A stretch of DNA of 64,000 nt from Clostridiales bacterium (GCA_016278505.1 JADQBQ010000021.1:174017-238016); one strand, 5' to 3'; shown: positions 44,012 through 52,871, counted from the stretch's first letter. Notes: a model not told the origin generated them from the letters alone. Translations and numbers: made by a program.

Positions 44012-46393
44012 TCAGTTAGCATTCTTAATAATTTGATGGTTTTGGTACCATTTTTTTAGACCTTCAATGCTTTTAATCTCAATATGTGGTGGCAATACTC
44101 CTTTGACTAGGTTGTAATAATTATCTGCTGCACGTGAATCAAGGATAGCTATTGTACCCCAATCGTTTTCGTGTCGAAGTAATCTTCCTGCACCCTGCTT
44201 AAGTTTTAGCATCATTTCCGGAACATATAGATTCATACGAGGGTCGATATCAACATCTCTCATCTTAAACTCTTTAGCCTGAGTCACTGCATCCTGTGGA
44301 GAAGGAAATGGCAATTTGTCCATTATAACTAAAGTAAGGGCATCGCCTACAACATCAATACCTTCCCAATAAGAACCGGTGGCCATAAGAATAGAGGTTT
44401 TGTTTTCCCTAAAAATTTTCGCGGCATTCCGGTTTCGCTGATGAATCACTTCCCAAGGAATATCATGCTTTGACTTCAATAACTCATATGCGGTATTAAG
44501 CCTTCGGTGGGATGTAAACAAAACTAATGCGCGTCCTAAAGAGCATTTAATTAATTCTTCTATACGCTCAGCTGCTGCCTGAGTAAACACATCTTCTTCA
44601 TTTTCATTGTAGTGACGCGGTTTTGGCATATCTCCAGCTATGTACAAGGCCACATTGTTCCGATTTACTAAATTACTGTTTTGTCCTTTAAACTCTCGTA
44701 CTTTTTCTATATCGTTTAGGCCAAGGTTTTTGCTAATGTGTTCGAAATTACCGTTTGCTGTTAAAGTTCCAGATGTCATTACAATCGGTATGCTTTTGTT
44801 CCATAAACTATCCTTTAGAAAATCTGCAACACTAATTGGACCGAGGGTAAGGTTTATATGCTCACCCTTGCGCTCCCCTGCCAAATAGTAATTATTTGGT
44901 TTAGCTAGCCAGTTTTCTATTATATTCATAATATTATTAATGTTTTGAACTTGTCGGTCAATCTGGCGTTCTATTTTTACATTACTTATATATCCTGCAT
45001 AAGCACTATCAACACTGAGACTTAACGCTTCTAGGGCCTTTAACATTGCCTTTCCCGCATTAAACAAGTCATCACTACCAGGAATATAAACTTGATTATT
45101 ATCATCTGGTTCCTGTTGATCTATGTACTTAGCAGCAATACTAAGAAATTTCTCATTGGCCCTATCTAATTCATCATATATTTGATCGTTTATGTATTGG
45201 TCTAAAGAACTTATCCTTTTCACTTCTCTTATTAGATTATAAATCTGTTTCGTACTAATTTCCTGAGATAATTCAGATCGTGCCGAGTCTTCTAAGTTGT
45301 GAGCTTCATCAATAATTATCATACCCGGCTCTGGCCACAAACATCCACTCTTTTTCCTAAGTATCAAATCATCTATAAGTAAATTGTGATTGGTTACAAT
45401 AATACCATCAAAGTTGGCTCGAATGTTTTTCTGCACTAACATTCTACACGTCTTTCGATCGTTGCAATCAGGTGGATTACAGTTTCTAACATTTATTAAG
45501 TCCCATACTTTATCAGGTAATTCCGGAGCTTTGTTTCGATCACCCGTTGTGGTCGTAGCAACCCAGTCACTTAACTCAAAGCGTTTATCTTCAGATAGAA
45601 TTTTATTGAGCTTCCCTTTATATAATGCATCACTGTACCTCATTGTACATAAATAATGTGACTTTCCTTTAGCCAAAAAGCCATCCACTCCAGGAAATAG
45701 TTTACTAATTGCAGGAATGTCCTTATTGATAAGCTGCTCTTGGAGTGCAATAGTTTTTGTGCTTATTATAATAGGTTTTTTTTGCCAACCATACCTTCTA
45801 TAAACAGGTGACCTAGTATAATACATTGTCGGCACTAAATAAGCAAATGATTTTCCAGTCCCGACACCGGCCTCGGCAATTAAAATCTGTTTCCTTAATC
45901 TTGAAATGCTGTCGGCAATTTCAGTTGCGAGCTTTACCTGTATTGGACGTTTCTTATAATTTTTTATATATTTCTTCAAATAGCGGTTAAAAGTTTCTTC
46001 AGTTGAGGTTAATAATCTGGTTTTTCCGGATTCTGCATAGGTGTCAACAGAATTTCCTTTAGTAAGGTTGGTGTTTTTCTTTTTTGGCTTCTCCTGCCCT
46101 TGTTTATCCTTTAAACTCTTCTGAGTCCATTTTATAATGGAATGGTTTGATTGTGATTGTTTAGGTTTTTCGTTTTTACTTCCAGTGGACTGCAATGTTT
46201 TTAATTTAAGCTCGCCACACCGATGTTTTTCAATAAGTTCTTTGATTAGATCTTGATCCTCTTTGCATAGATCATTTGTTGCCTGAAAAAATTTATTATG
46301 ACAAGTTTTGCATTCTAATTCAACCTTATAAAATGTTTGAAGACCGGTAAAACTGCAAGTGTTCATACTACAGTAAGGACATTTTTGTTTCAA
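44012..46393 (-). CDS. DinG/XPD-like superfamily 2 helicase with N-terminal zinc ribbon
   Basis: 793 aa. CPYC and CKTC (residues 5-8 and 28-31) form a zinc ribbon, followed by a charged linker to about 125. Helicase motif I is AEAGVGTGKS (about 173-182). The cysteines LC near 245 and NCNPPDCNDRKTC near 306-318 are the iron-sulfur ligands, then the IIDEAHNLED box, and C-terminal MATGSYWEGIDVVG and QGAGRLLRHENDWG. Unwinds DNA 5' to 3' in this family. DinG-type helicases are frequent on mobile elements and in type IV CRISPR loci; no CRISPR genes are here. Confidence 0.9.
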   Translation of the reverse strand: MKQKCPYCSMNTCSFTGLQTFYKVELECKTCHNKFFQATNDLCKEDQDLIKELIEKHRCGELKLKTLQSTGSKNEKPKQSQSNHSIIKWTQKSLKDKQGQEKPKKKNTNLTKGNSVDTYAESGKTRLLTSTEETFNRYLKKYIKNYKKRPIQVKLATEIADSISRLRKQILIAEAGVGTGKSFAYLVPTMYYTRSPVYRRYGWQKKPIIISTKTIALQEQLINKDIPAISKLFPGVDGFLAKGKSHYLCTMRYSDALYKGKLNKILSEDKRFELSDWVATTTTGDRNKAPELPDKVWDLINVRNCNPPDCNDRKTCRMLVQKNIRANFDGIIVTNHNLLIDDLILRKKSGCLWPEPGMIIIDEAHNLEDSARSELSQEISTKQIYNLIREVKRISSLDQYINDQIYDELDRANEKFLSIAAKYIDQQEPDDNNQVYIPGSDDLFNAGKAMLKALEALSLSVDSAYAGYISNVKIERQIDRQVQNINNIMNIIENWLAKPNNYYLAGERKGEHINLTLGPISVADFLKDSLWNKSIPIVMTSGTLTANGNFEHISKNLGLNDIEKVREFKGQNSNLVNRNNVALYIAGDMPKPRHYNENEEDVFTQAAAERIEELIKCSLGRALVLFTSHRRLNTAYELLKSKHDIPWEVIHQRNRNAAKIFRENKTSILMATGSYWEGIDVVGDALTLVIMDKLPFPSPQDAVTQAKEFKMRDVDIDPRMNLYVPEMMLKLKQGAGRLLRHENDWGTIAILDSRAADNYYNLVKGVLPPHIEIKSIEGLKKWYQNHQIIKNAN

Positions 46394-46591
46394 TAGCTAC
46401 CACTCCTTCGGTATGGTTATTTACTTTTAAGAGCTGTTGACACTTTAAAAAATGTAAAGTCATTCATTAAGATTTCGTCCCTCTTCGTATTTATTATTTA
46501 CAACAATTTTAGCACACATGTTCTTTATTGGTAAGGGTTTCCTTTTGGGTTTTGTATTTCTCTCAAATTGTTTCAAAAAGAAGGTGACGAT

Positions 46592-47251
46592 TCACCCCCT
46601 ACTTATTGCACTCCATGCCTGTCCACTATGTATACTTCGTTTTCCGCCTTGTTTTCCCAGCTTACTGCCGGTGTTAGTTTGCGACGACCATTCAAGCTCT
46701 TGAAATACATCCTCAACACCATAGTCTGTTTCCCTGGGTGGAGCCGGAGGATTAACCGGACTTCTTTTCTTATGCCTTCTACTTCTGTTCTTATCCTTTA
46801 TGTCATTCTTAACCCATTTTATGAAAGGTGTAACTGAATCACTGCCCAATATTTTAACAAAAGACTGCAGACCTTCTTTCCCGGAAACATTATATATGTG
46901 ACGTAATATTTGTTCTCTTCTATCAGGTGATGTCCGGTAATCGCCAGCCAATTCCTTTATTGTTCTTACCTTTACCGAATTATACCTTCCAGCCTTCTTT
47001 TCTTCTCGGCATCTTGCAAGACACAGAAAGTAAAAGGGTACCATTTCTTTTTTCTTCGCCACATCTGGCGGGATTGGGTAGTAAGAAACCTTGGGTCTAA
47101 TACCACACTTTTTCAATACTTTTTGGGCTGCCATTTTATATTTAAGACGGATATTTTCGTTTTTGGGGACAACAACATTTATAATCCGCACGCCATCCAC
47201 TTCGAATGTTTGAGTATTACTAGTGTTAATGCCTTTATTTATTACTTCCAC
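46592..47251 (-). CDS. Unknown basic protein
   Basis: 219 aa from GTG at 47251, seven bases after GGAGG. It begins MEVINKGINTSNTQTFEVDGVRI, and the C-terminal third is strongly basic (KDKNRSRRHKKRSP) and polar, as in DNA- or RNA-binding proteins. Central helices (REQILRHIYNVSGKEGLQSFVKIL) carry no known motif. It follows the structured gene-free stretch and precedes DinG. It could be a replication or relaxosome protein; this is only position-based. Confidence 0.6.
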   Translation of the reverse strand: MEVINKGINTSNTQTFEVDGVRIINVVVPKNENIRLKYKMAAQKVLKKCGIRPKVSYYPIPPDVAKKKEMVPFYFLCLARCREEKKAGRYNSVKVRTIKELAGDYRTSPDRREQILRHIYNVSGKEGLQSFVKILGSDSVTPFIKWVKNDIKDKNRSRRHKKRSPVNPPAPPRETDYGVEDVFQELEWSSQTNTGSKLGKQGGKRSIHSGQAWSAISRG

Positions 47252-47462
47252 ATTTACACCTCCAACACTTGTACTGAACATGCTTAGCCGGACTTCATTT
47301 CGTCCGCACCCGGCCCGCCACGGGTAGGCGCACGTTCATTGGGCCGGATATTCTATGCCGGTATTTTAAAAAGAAATATCTTACGCGGAGCCTGGCTCTT
47401 ACGCTCGCGCCGGAAAGGTGGAGACTAAAACGGCAACCTCCCCAGGGGATCGTAATACGCGC

Positions 47463-47478
47463 CTAAGTAATTACTTAG
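47463..47478. repeat. Perfect 16-bp palindrome
   Basis: CTAAGTAATTACTTAG. Seen directly in the structured region; may be a protein binding site. Confidence 0.75.
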
Positions 47479-47902
47479 TAAACTTTGAAGTTGTCATTTT
47501 TCAGCAATTCTATTACTAAAAAATGCGGGGCATGTTAATAAGAAAAACATCGGGCCTGCTTTTTGGTTACTTCCCCCGTTCTTCACCTAAGTCCAGCCCT
47601 TCCCGTTTGCGGGTTTTCACCGCCCTCCCCCCAGGGAGATAATCGGCACACGTCCGGGTACACGCTACCGTCTGTTTGGGTTACGTTCCGCAAAGGCGTC
47701 CCATTTACCGGCAGGTTCGCCATCTCCCCGCCGCCACTGCCGAAGTGCCTCCATTTTTGTTGCAACTACCGCTTACTTCGGCTTTTCTCCGCAAAAATAA
47801 GTTGTGCGAAGTGTGGTAACTTACTGCCATTATCCGGCAGCACGCCCTTGGGCAACCATTATGCTGCCCAGGGGCCTACCGCCAAAGGTGTTATTTATGT
47901 AC

Positions 47903-47931
47903 CGGACCAGGACCATTTAGATCCTGGTCCG
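47903..47931. repeat. 10-bp hairpin, candidate nicking or structural element
   Basis: CGGACCAGGA (47903-47912), loop CCATTTAGA, TCCTGGTCCG (47922-47931), perfect. It is flanked 20 bp away by a second, imperfect inverted repeat (about 47952-47969 with 47989-48007, sharing AGACGG and CCTTAAG). Confidence 0.75.
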
Positions 47932-48046
47932 ACACAAAGGGAGAGGTTAGGTAGACGGCACGCCTTAAGACAATCACTTTTATTTAACCTTAAGGCCTAC
48001 CGTCTTCCCCCCCCTGCCCCCTAACCGGTTCCTGAAAATATATCAT

Positions 48047-48238
48047 TCAGGAAACCGCCACGTTCAATTTATCAATACGCTTTTGGTGACGCGCCATATC
48101 AGCACTCAATTGTTTCTGTAATTTTTGCAATTCTTGTGGAACGTCCTCTGGTTTGAGGCCAATCTTTCCTAAGTAATCAACTAGCTTATTATACTGATTT
48201 GTTATTTCCTCTTCTGAAGGGTTCCGCTTATTACACAA
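48047..48238 (-). CDS. Small coiled-coil protein
   Basis: 63 aa, TTG start with GAGGGG upstream. Helical with heptads (QKLQKQLSADMARHQKRIDKLN). No known family. It is upstream of the structured region on the same strand, beside the next short gene. Confidence 0.55.
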   Translation of the reverse strand: MCNKRNPSEEEITNQYNKLVDYLGKIGLKPEDVPQELQKLQKQLSADMARHQKRIDKLNVAVS

Positions 48239-48348
48239 TTTTTTTCACCCCTCGTGATCTTGGTGTGAATTTCGCCATAATGGCACATTCTTTTGTTGAA
48301 TTAGAATGGTATAATAAAAGGAAATGTTTACCTTTTTTAATCAATGAA

Positions 48349-48663
48349 TTAACTACAATACCAAATTACATAAACGTATACCCATTCGGCACCATCAACC
48401 ACCATTTGTTCATCCACTATTTGCGGCTTAGTCTCAACCAGCCACTGATTAGCTTTTTCCCTGATTTCCGTTATATCATCTGCATAGAACCATTTGGTCT
48501 GTAGGTGATTGCAATAACGGACAATGAGGTTATATGCGTACTCGGTGCCGTCGCTTTCCAGCCGGCGGGATAAAATGCTATGTCGTTTTTCGACAAGCCA
48601 TCTATTAAGTCGCTGTTCTAGCTCATCCGGTTCATTTCCGGCGAAAATTTTTATCTGTTGCAT
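48349..48663 (-). CDS. Small protein with an internal duplication
   Basis: 104 aa. Residues 15-51 (LEQRLNRWLVEKRHSILS... DGTEYAYNLIVRYC) and 67-103 (IREKANQWLVETKPQIVD... DGAEWVYVYVIWYC) are two copies of one unit, 52 residues apart. Each has NxWLVE, DG(T/A)E(Y/W) and ends in YC. Function unknown. Confidence 0.65.
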   Translation of the reverse strand: MQQIKIFAGNEPDELEQRLNRWLVEKRHSILSRRLESDGTEYAYNLIVRYCNHLQTKWFYADDITEIREKANQWLVETKPQIVDEQMVVDGAEWVYVYVIWYCS

Positions 48664-48700
48664 GAGATATCCTCACATTGAAAAGACATAAAATAGTTAA

Positions 48701-48937
48701 TTAATTTTGATTAACTGGTATATCCATACTCGAAAGTATGCTATTTGCGGAATCTGAAGATAAAAAAACTTTTATCTCTAAAACTGTTATTATTTTTTGC
48801 AGATTTCTTAATGAAGGTACTCTACGTCCTGTTTCTATATCCCAAATGAACTGATAAGAGAGACCTGTTTTTTTTGCAACATCTCTGAGACTCATTTTTT
48901 TAGATATTCTCGCTTTATGAATTGCTTCACCTAACAT
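48701..48937 (-). CDS. XRE-family transcription regulator (leftward)
   Basis: 78 aa from ATG at 48937 (AAAGGAG nine bases upstream). Helix-turn-helix is about 1-60 (MLGEAIHKARISKKMSLRDVAKKTGLSYQFIWDIETGRRVPSLRNLQKI). It is divergent from the larger XRE gene at 49122, and three GCTATTTGC sites lie between them. A fourth copy of that sequence is inside its own 3' end (about 48738). Likely the Cro- or Rap-like partner of a switch. Confidence 0.85.
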   Translation of the reverse strand: MLGEAIHKARISKKMSLRDVAKKTGLSYQFIWDIETGRRVPSLRNLQKIITVLEIKVFLSSDSANSILSSMDIPVNQN

Positions 48938-48961
48938 AGCATGCAGCTCCTTTCCCATATA

Positions 48962-48990
48962 ATTGTATGCTATTTGCATATATAACTCAA
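48962..48990 (-). promoter_or_regulatory. Promoter of the leftward XRE gene
   Basis: On the minus strand TTGAGT, 17 bp, TACAAT. The spacer contains the first GCTATTTGC site (48969-48977). Confidence 0.65.
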
Positions 48991-49071
48991 TGTCTTTTGT
49001 CTGCTATTTGCGGCATATATATATTGTTTTTTCATTCTCCTTACGTTTTGCTCAAATTTTCTGCTATTTGC
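48969..49071. promoter_or_regulatory. Three GCTATTTGC operator repeats
   Basis: Copies at 48969-48977, 49003-49011 and 49063-49071, the first two followed by an AT-rich CATAT or CGGCATAT. The first lies in the leftward promoter spacer, the second in the spacer of a weaker rightward promoter (TTGTCT, 17 bp, TATATT at 48997-49025), the third just before the -35 of the main rightward promoter. They are likely bound by one or both XRE proteins. Confidence 0.65.
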
Positions 49072-49074
49072 ATA

Positions 49075-49103
49075 TTGATTACTGTCTGCACGTAGCATAT
49101 AAT
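49075..49103 (+). promoter_or_regulatory. Promoter of the rightward XRE gene
   Basis: TTGATT, 17 bp, TATAAT, with the third operator 4 bp upstream. It lies 19 bp before the ATG at 49122. Confidence 0.7.
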
Positions 49104-49121
49104 CAAGTTGGAGGTTTAACT

Positions 49122-49817
49122 ATGGAAAACAATTTTTTTTCTCATATATTAAGAGAACTTAGAAATGAGCATAAATTAACACTTGAAGAATTGTCTAATG
49201 ATCTAAAAATATCAAAGTCACTTCTATGGGATATTGAAAAAGGTAGACGGAGAATACACTCGGAGCTTCTTAAATCAATTGCAGATTATTTTAATGTGTC
49301 TACTGATTATCTTCTAGGTCGTACTCAAATGGGCAACAAAGGTTTAGTTGGGTATCTTCAAGAGAAGGATTCTCCCTATTTATTAAAAAATGATGAAGAA
49401 ACAAAAGTCCTTTCCGTTCTTCGTCGTACTCACCCAAATATTGTAAAGCTTATTAAAAAAGCATCCGAACTTCCGGAAGACCAGCAAGAAATGATAGCTG
49501 GGCACTGGAAGTGGGCACTGGATGTCGTGCGCCAGCAAGAAGCATACAAAACAAAGAGCGAACAACCTCCACGCGTCACAGAAGAAGAATCCAAATACCC
49601 ATCTACTGAGGAACCTGAAGATGATATAGACGTCCGCTCTACTGCCATGGCAGCCAACCTCGAAGATGGTACTGAAAGTATACCGTTAACACCCAAACTG
49701 GAAAATTTAATTGAAGATAGTATAAAAGAAGCAAGAAAAATAAAACGAGAACGTGAATCACAGCAAGAGGAAAAACGAAAAAAAAGCAAAAGCCAACGAC
49801 GAAAAGGCCACTACTGA
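49122..49817 (+). CDS. XRE-family regulator with long charged tail (rightward)
   Basis: 231 aa from ATG at 49122 with GGAGG 7 nt upstream. Helix-turn-helix about 10-65 (LRELRNEHKLTLEELSNDLKISKSLLWDIEKGRRRI), then YLLGRTQ as in phage CI-type and SinR-type repressors. The middle part is helical (KLIKKASELPEDQQEMI), the C-terminus acidic then strongly basic (REXSQQEEKRKKSKSQ-like). It is followed by the ImmA-like gene; in ICEBs1-type elements such a pair couples repressor and protease. Likely controls the element. Confidence 0.85.
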   Translation: MENNFFSHILRELRNEHKLTLEELSNDLKISKSLLWDIEKGRRRIHSELLKSIADYFNVSTDYLLGRTQMGNKGLVGYLQEKDSPYLLKNDEETKVLSVLRRTHPNIVKLIKKASELPEDQQEMIAGHWKWALDVVRQQEAYKTKSEQPPRVTEEESKYPSTEEPEDDIDVRSTAMAANLEDGTESIPLTPKLENLIEDSIKEARKIKRERESQQEEKRKKSKSQRRKGHY

Positions 49818-49836
49818 CAACCAGTAGTGGCCTTTT
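49802..49836. terminator. Terminator overlapping the end of the rightward XRE gene
   Basis: Perfect 15-bp arms AAAAGGCCACTACTG (49802-49816) and CAGTAGTGGCCTTTT (49822-49836), 5-nt loop. The left arm contains the final codons of the regulator gene. Confidence 0.85.
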
Positions 49837-49911
49837 AAATTCGACAAAAAACGTCATATTGTAGTCCCTATTTTTTACACAATTGACGACAACAGGAGGT
49901 TATGCTTTGCC

Positions 49912-50436
49912 TTGACAAAAATTGAAACTCTTATTGACATAGCTACAAAAGAAAATATTGTAGTTCTATACCGCCCTTTAAGAGAGAACTCTAATGGAAA
50001 AATGCTCGGCCTTTACATATGGGACAAATTGGCACCATGCATACTTTTGGATGAGACACTTCAAAACAATTTACGGTTACAAGTTTGTGTCTTAAGTGAA
50101 GAATTAGGGCACCATTTTAACGGTATTCGGAAAAACTTTATGGTCACTAGTACATACCAGGATCGAATAACCGTCGGGAAAGATGAAACCGGAGCATTAC
50201 GCTGGGCCACTGATTTTCTTATTTCCGATGCCGACCTCATATATGCAGTGAAGGAATTAAAACTACGCAGCTGCTGGGAGTTAGCCGAATACTTTGAAGT
50301 TACCCAGCCTTTCATGTGGCGCAAGTTAGGATTTCTTAGAACCTGTTTTCGCTATACGGGCATTAAAGTCCGCAGCCGTGATATTTTTTCTGTTGAATTA
50401 CTGCCCTGTAATGCTTATTATAAGAACTCATTGTAA
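49912..50436 (+). CDS. ImmA/IrrE-type metallopeptidase-like protein
   Basis: 174 aa, TTG start with AGGAGG 12 nt upstream. The zinc motif is LSEELGHHFNG, i.e. HExxH with the first His replaced by Glu, as in many ImmA relatives (EELGHH). A C-terminal helix-turn-helix-like part follows (SCWELAEYFEVTQPFMWRKL). It would cut the XRE repressor next door and release the element on induction. Direction and distance (95 bp) suit a coupled pair, although a terminator lies between. Confidence 0.75.
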   Translation: MTKIETLIDIATKENIVVLYRPLRENSNGKMLGLYIWDKLAPCILLDETLQNNLRLQVCVLSEELGHHFNGIRKNFMVTSTYQDRITVGKDETGALRWATDFLISDADLIYAVKELKLRSCWELAEYFEVTQPFMWRKLGFLRTCFRYTGIKVRSRDIFSVELLPCNAYYKNSL

Positions 50437-50465
50437 GGGAAGGAAGTCTACTTTACAAGGTTATA

Positions 50466-52451
50466 TTATTTTTTTCGTTTAAATTTTTGGTACACTTCTT
50501 TAAATCGAGGCTCATCCGGTTGTAATGTTTGGGCTTTCAAAAAAGCGGACTCAACTTCACTATATGGGGCTCTCAACCAATTTAATATCCGTGCAAGGTC
50601 AAACCAGCACCATGCTTCACGAGTTGGGTCATTGGAAAGTTGAATGGCACGCCTGAGTAATTCGGCTGCTTCAAGATTCAATCGTTTCTTTGTTTTTATG
50701 TCTTCTTTTTTCCATAAAGATCGAGCTAACCCAGCTTTGGTTTGTGCAAATTCATGAACTATTTTTGGATCATCAGGGTTTATAGAATATACTTCGGCAA
50801 AAAGATGATGTGCACGCTTTAAATCTTTTGCTCTTTTTAAAAGAATAGCAGCTTCAACAGTGTCATTAAATGTTCGCGAAGAGGGAATGTGTCCTAATAT
50901 CTCGTTTGCTTCTTTATGTTGTCCTCTATCTATTAAAAATCTAGCTAACGTTAGATGAGGGAGGGATGATTCACTTTTAGGTTCTTCCTGTTCCTTAAAT
51001 GTTCTTAGTATACGATAAGCCAAGTCTAAATCATGTATTCCAAAAGCATATTCAATAAGCTGGCTTGCAAGGGCACCTGAGGATGGTTGGTGATTAAATG
51101 TACGTTCTAAATGTCTTACCGCTTGTTTTTTTTCACCAACAGCCCATAGGTGAGCGGCCTCCCTCAAAGCATGTAAAACCTGATACCTCGGATGTACAGG
51201 TAAAATAACTTTAAAATATGTCCTATCGTCATCAAACAAAAATTGCGCTTCTGGAGAGCCGTTTTCATCCATTTTCCGTCTTATTTTAGGAATTCCTGTT
51301 CCTCGTGCCTCCGCTAACCGTAACTCTTTAAGGAAATCACCTATACGACGGTTACGAGCGGGAACTTGTGGAACTGTGTGGTCGGGTTCAAGATGTTTTA
51401 GTTGAATGCCGGGAACCGGTCCTGGATAACTTATTATTTCCATACGATCTGGATACAGGTAAACTTTATTTGGCTCAGGAGGGCCGTCATATCCCCGGTG
51501 ATATGCTGCATTTACAATGGCTTCTTCCATAGCTTCATAAGGATAGGGAACTGTACGTTCAACCTCAGCTTGTCCACGAACTTTTTTTAGCAATGTCCCT
51601 CCTAAGCTATCTAAATATTCTAATGTATTCTTGATTTGTTGTGGTAAAGGTCCATGAAACACCCGTTCTTCAATTAAATCTCCACCAGCATCGTCACCAA
51701 ATTGTACGACTTCAATACGTGCTCCCGGAAAAAACTGATCAGGGTCTTCATTAAAAAATAATAATCCCACATTTTTAGGGACTTCATGTGAATTGATGGG
51801 ACTAGTAATGCGTAATCGATGAAACAATTCTATATTTTCGATATCCTGTCCTATAGATAATAATCCACTGCGAACATCTTTAAGATGTCTTTTTACTAAT
51901 GTGGGCGAAAGATCTTCAATAGTGGCTGCTAAGTTCCGGCGATCATCGAATGGGATTTTAGCTGCTAACTCCATTAGTTGAGTGCGAAGCTGTTTTTTAG
52001 CCTCAACGGTTTCCGGTCCTTGTCTAACAAAATATTCGTAGTTAGATTTTTTTACATTAACATCCATAGGTGCTTGGTGTGGTCGATTGTCGCTACCAGG
52101 AGACATTATGATAAGAATAGGTTTTTCGTAATAATAAACTGGAAAGAGTACAGGTTGATATTCCGGATTTATTCGTTTACACATTCCTCTTATCTCTTTT
52201 TGAATAGATTCTATGTTAAAACCTTCGAGTCCACGAGGTGGTAAAATCGGCTTACCTTCCTCTTCTTCAATACCTAATATAATATAGCCACCGTTTATGT
52301 TGAGTAAGTCATTGGCAAAAGCACAAATGGTTCGCATAACAGCAGCTTTGATAGGTTTATCCCAGGTTGCCTTAAAGTCGATGCGATTACTTTCAAATGC
52401 ACGCAAGTGAACCAAATCATCTAAGTTAAAAGGAAATTCATTTTGAATCAT
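50466..52451 (-). CDS. AlbA_2 plus GHKL-ATPase plus TPR protein
   Basis: 661 aa. N-terminal AlbA_2/Schlafen domain (about 15-140; FESNRIDFKATWDK, NDLLNINGGYIILGIEEEEG), a middle linker, then a GHKL-type ATP-binding domain (about 290-410; AMEEAIVNAAYHRGYDG, LAEARGTGIPKI), then about 240 residues of TPR-like repeats (HALREAAHLWAVGEKKQAVRHLER, LIDRGQHKEANEILGHI, ELLRRAIQLSNDP). The AlbA_2/GHKL pair resembles ATP-dependent regulators and is common in phage-defence islands; the TPR tail is unusual. Function unknown. Confidence 0.75.
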   Translation of the reverse strand: MIQNEFPFNLDDLVHLRAFESNRIDFKATWDKPIKAAVMRTICAFANDLLNINGGYIILGIEEEEGKPILPPRGLEGFNIESIQKEIRGMCKRINPEYQPVLFPVYYYEKPILIIMSPGSDNRPHQAPMDVNVKKSNYEYFVRQGPETVEAKKQLRTQLMELAAKIPFDDRRNLAATIEDLSPTLVKRHLKDVRSGLLSIGQDIENIELFHRLRITSPINSHEVPKNVGLLFFNEDPDQFFPGARIEVVQFGDDAGGDLIEERVFHGPLPQQIKNTLEYLDSLGGTLLKKVRGQAEVERTVPYPYEAMEEAIVNAAYHRGYDGPPEPNKVYLYPDRMEIISYPGPVPGIQLKHLEPDHTVPQVPARNRRIGDFLKELRLAEARGTGIPKIRRKMDENGSPEAQFLFDDDRTYFKVILPVHPRYQVLHALREAAHLWAVGEKKQAVRHLERTFNHQPSSGALASQLIEYAFGIHDLDLAYRILRTFKEQEEPKSESSLPHLTLARFLIDRGQHKEANEILGHIPSSRTFNDTVEAAILLKRAKDLKRAHHLFAEVYSINPDDPKIVHEFAQTKAGLARSLWKKEDIKTKKRLNLEAAELLRRAIQLSNDPTREAWCWFDLARILNWLRAPYSEVESAFLKAQTLQPDEPRFKEVYQKFKRKK

Positions 52452-52651
52452 TAAAGAACAACTCCAATCATAACCATCTTACATATATACGTGAATTGCT
52501 TTTTAGGACTAGAATTAACATTTCCCTTGTCAGGTTTCTTAATTATTATACCATATATTGCCTGTTAAAATATAATTTGATTAAAAAAAGGCCATTTTTA
52601 TCCCACTCCACATAATCTTTCGGTTATGCAATCGAAATGTCATGACAACTC

Positions 52652-52671
52652 CCCCCGGATAAATCTGGGGG
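52652..52671. repeat. IS200/IS605-like end hairpin remnant, possible
   Basis: CCCCCGGA, TAAA, TCTGGGGG, preceded by TGACAACT and followed by GCTTCTTT, a pattern often seen at the ends of IS200/IS605-type elements. No transposase gene is nearby, so it would be a relic. Confidence 0.3.
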
Positions 52672-52765
52672 CTTCTTTCCCGTTCGGCAACCTGGTACAG
52701 TCCTCAGGCTAAAACCGTGTGTTCAAAATAATTGGTCGGTTTTTTTTGTGATCCTTTAAGCGTAT

Positions 52766-52790
52766 AAAAACAGCCTATGGGCTGTTTTTT
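52766..52790. terminator. Rho-independent terminator
   Basis: AAAAACAGCC, short loop, GGGCTGTTTTTT. Can serve rightward or leftward reading; no gene ends close by on the plus strand, and the small gene at 52872 ends about 80 bp away on the minus strand. Confidence 0.7.
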
Positions 52791-52871
52791 AAAGGTTTCA
52801 GTAATTTGGTATTGATGTGACACCACTATTTCCAGATTTAAGTGAGGAACATATATCAAGATTCGCATAAG

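Larger units (their letters stand above)
47252..48046. ncRNA. 795-bp gene-free, highly structured region; candidate large ncRNA or origin
   Basis: No credible gene on either strand; open frames are low-complexity and rich in Pro, Cys or Arg. Several strong inverted repeats were read directly: a 16-bp palindrome (47463), a 10-bp hairpin with 9-nt loop (47903), GGCAGCA/TGCTGCC around 47835-47875 with inner GCCCTTGGGCA/TGCCCAGGGGC, CTGCC/GGCAG near 47824-47841, and the long imperfect pair around 47952 and 47989. The region is GC-richer than flanking genes. It could be a large structured RNA of the GOLLD/ROOL sort (minus strand) or an origin of transfer or replication; neither is proved. Confidence 0.5.
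52452..52871. other. 420 bp with hairpins, no gene
   Basis: Contains a GC-rich hairpin at 52652-52671 and a terminator-like hairpin at 52766-52790. Apart from these the sequence is AT-rich and without a credible frame. Confidence 0.5.

Noticed and set aside
44012..46393. DinG-like helicase as a sign of a type IV CRISPR system
   Set aside because: No csf-type genes or array nearby; DinG-like helicases are common on their own.
47563..48024. 153-codon open frame on the plus strand in the structured region
   Set aside because: No ribosome site, Pro/Cys/Arg-rich composition and full overlap with inverted repeats; looks like a chance frame in GC-rich DNA.
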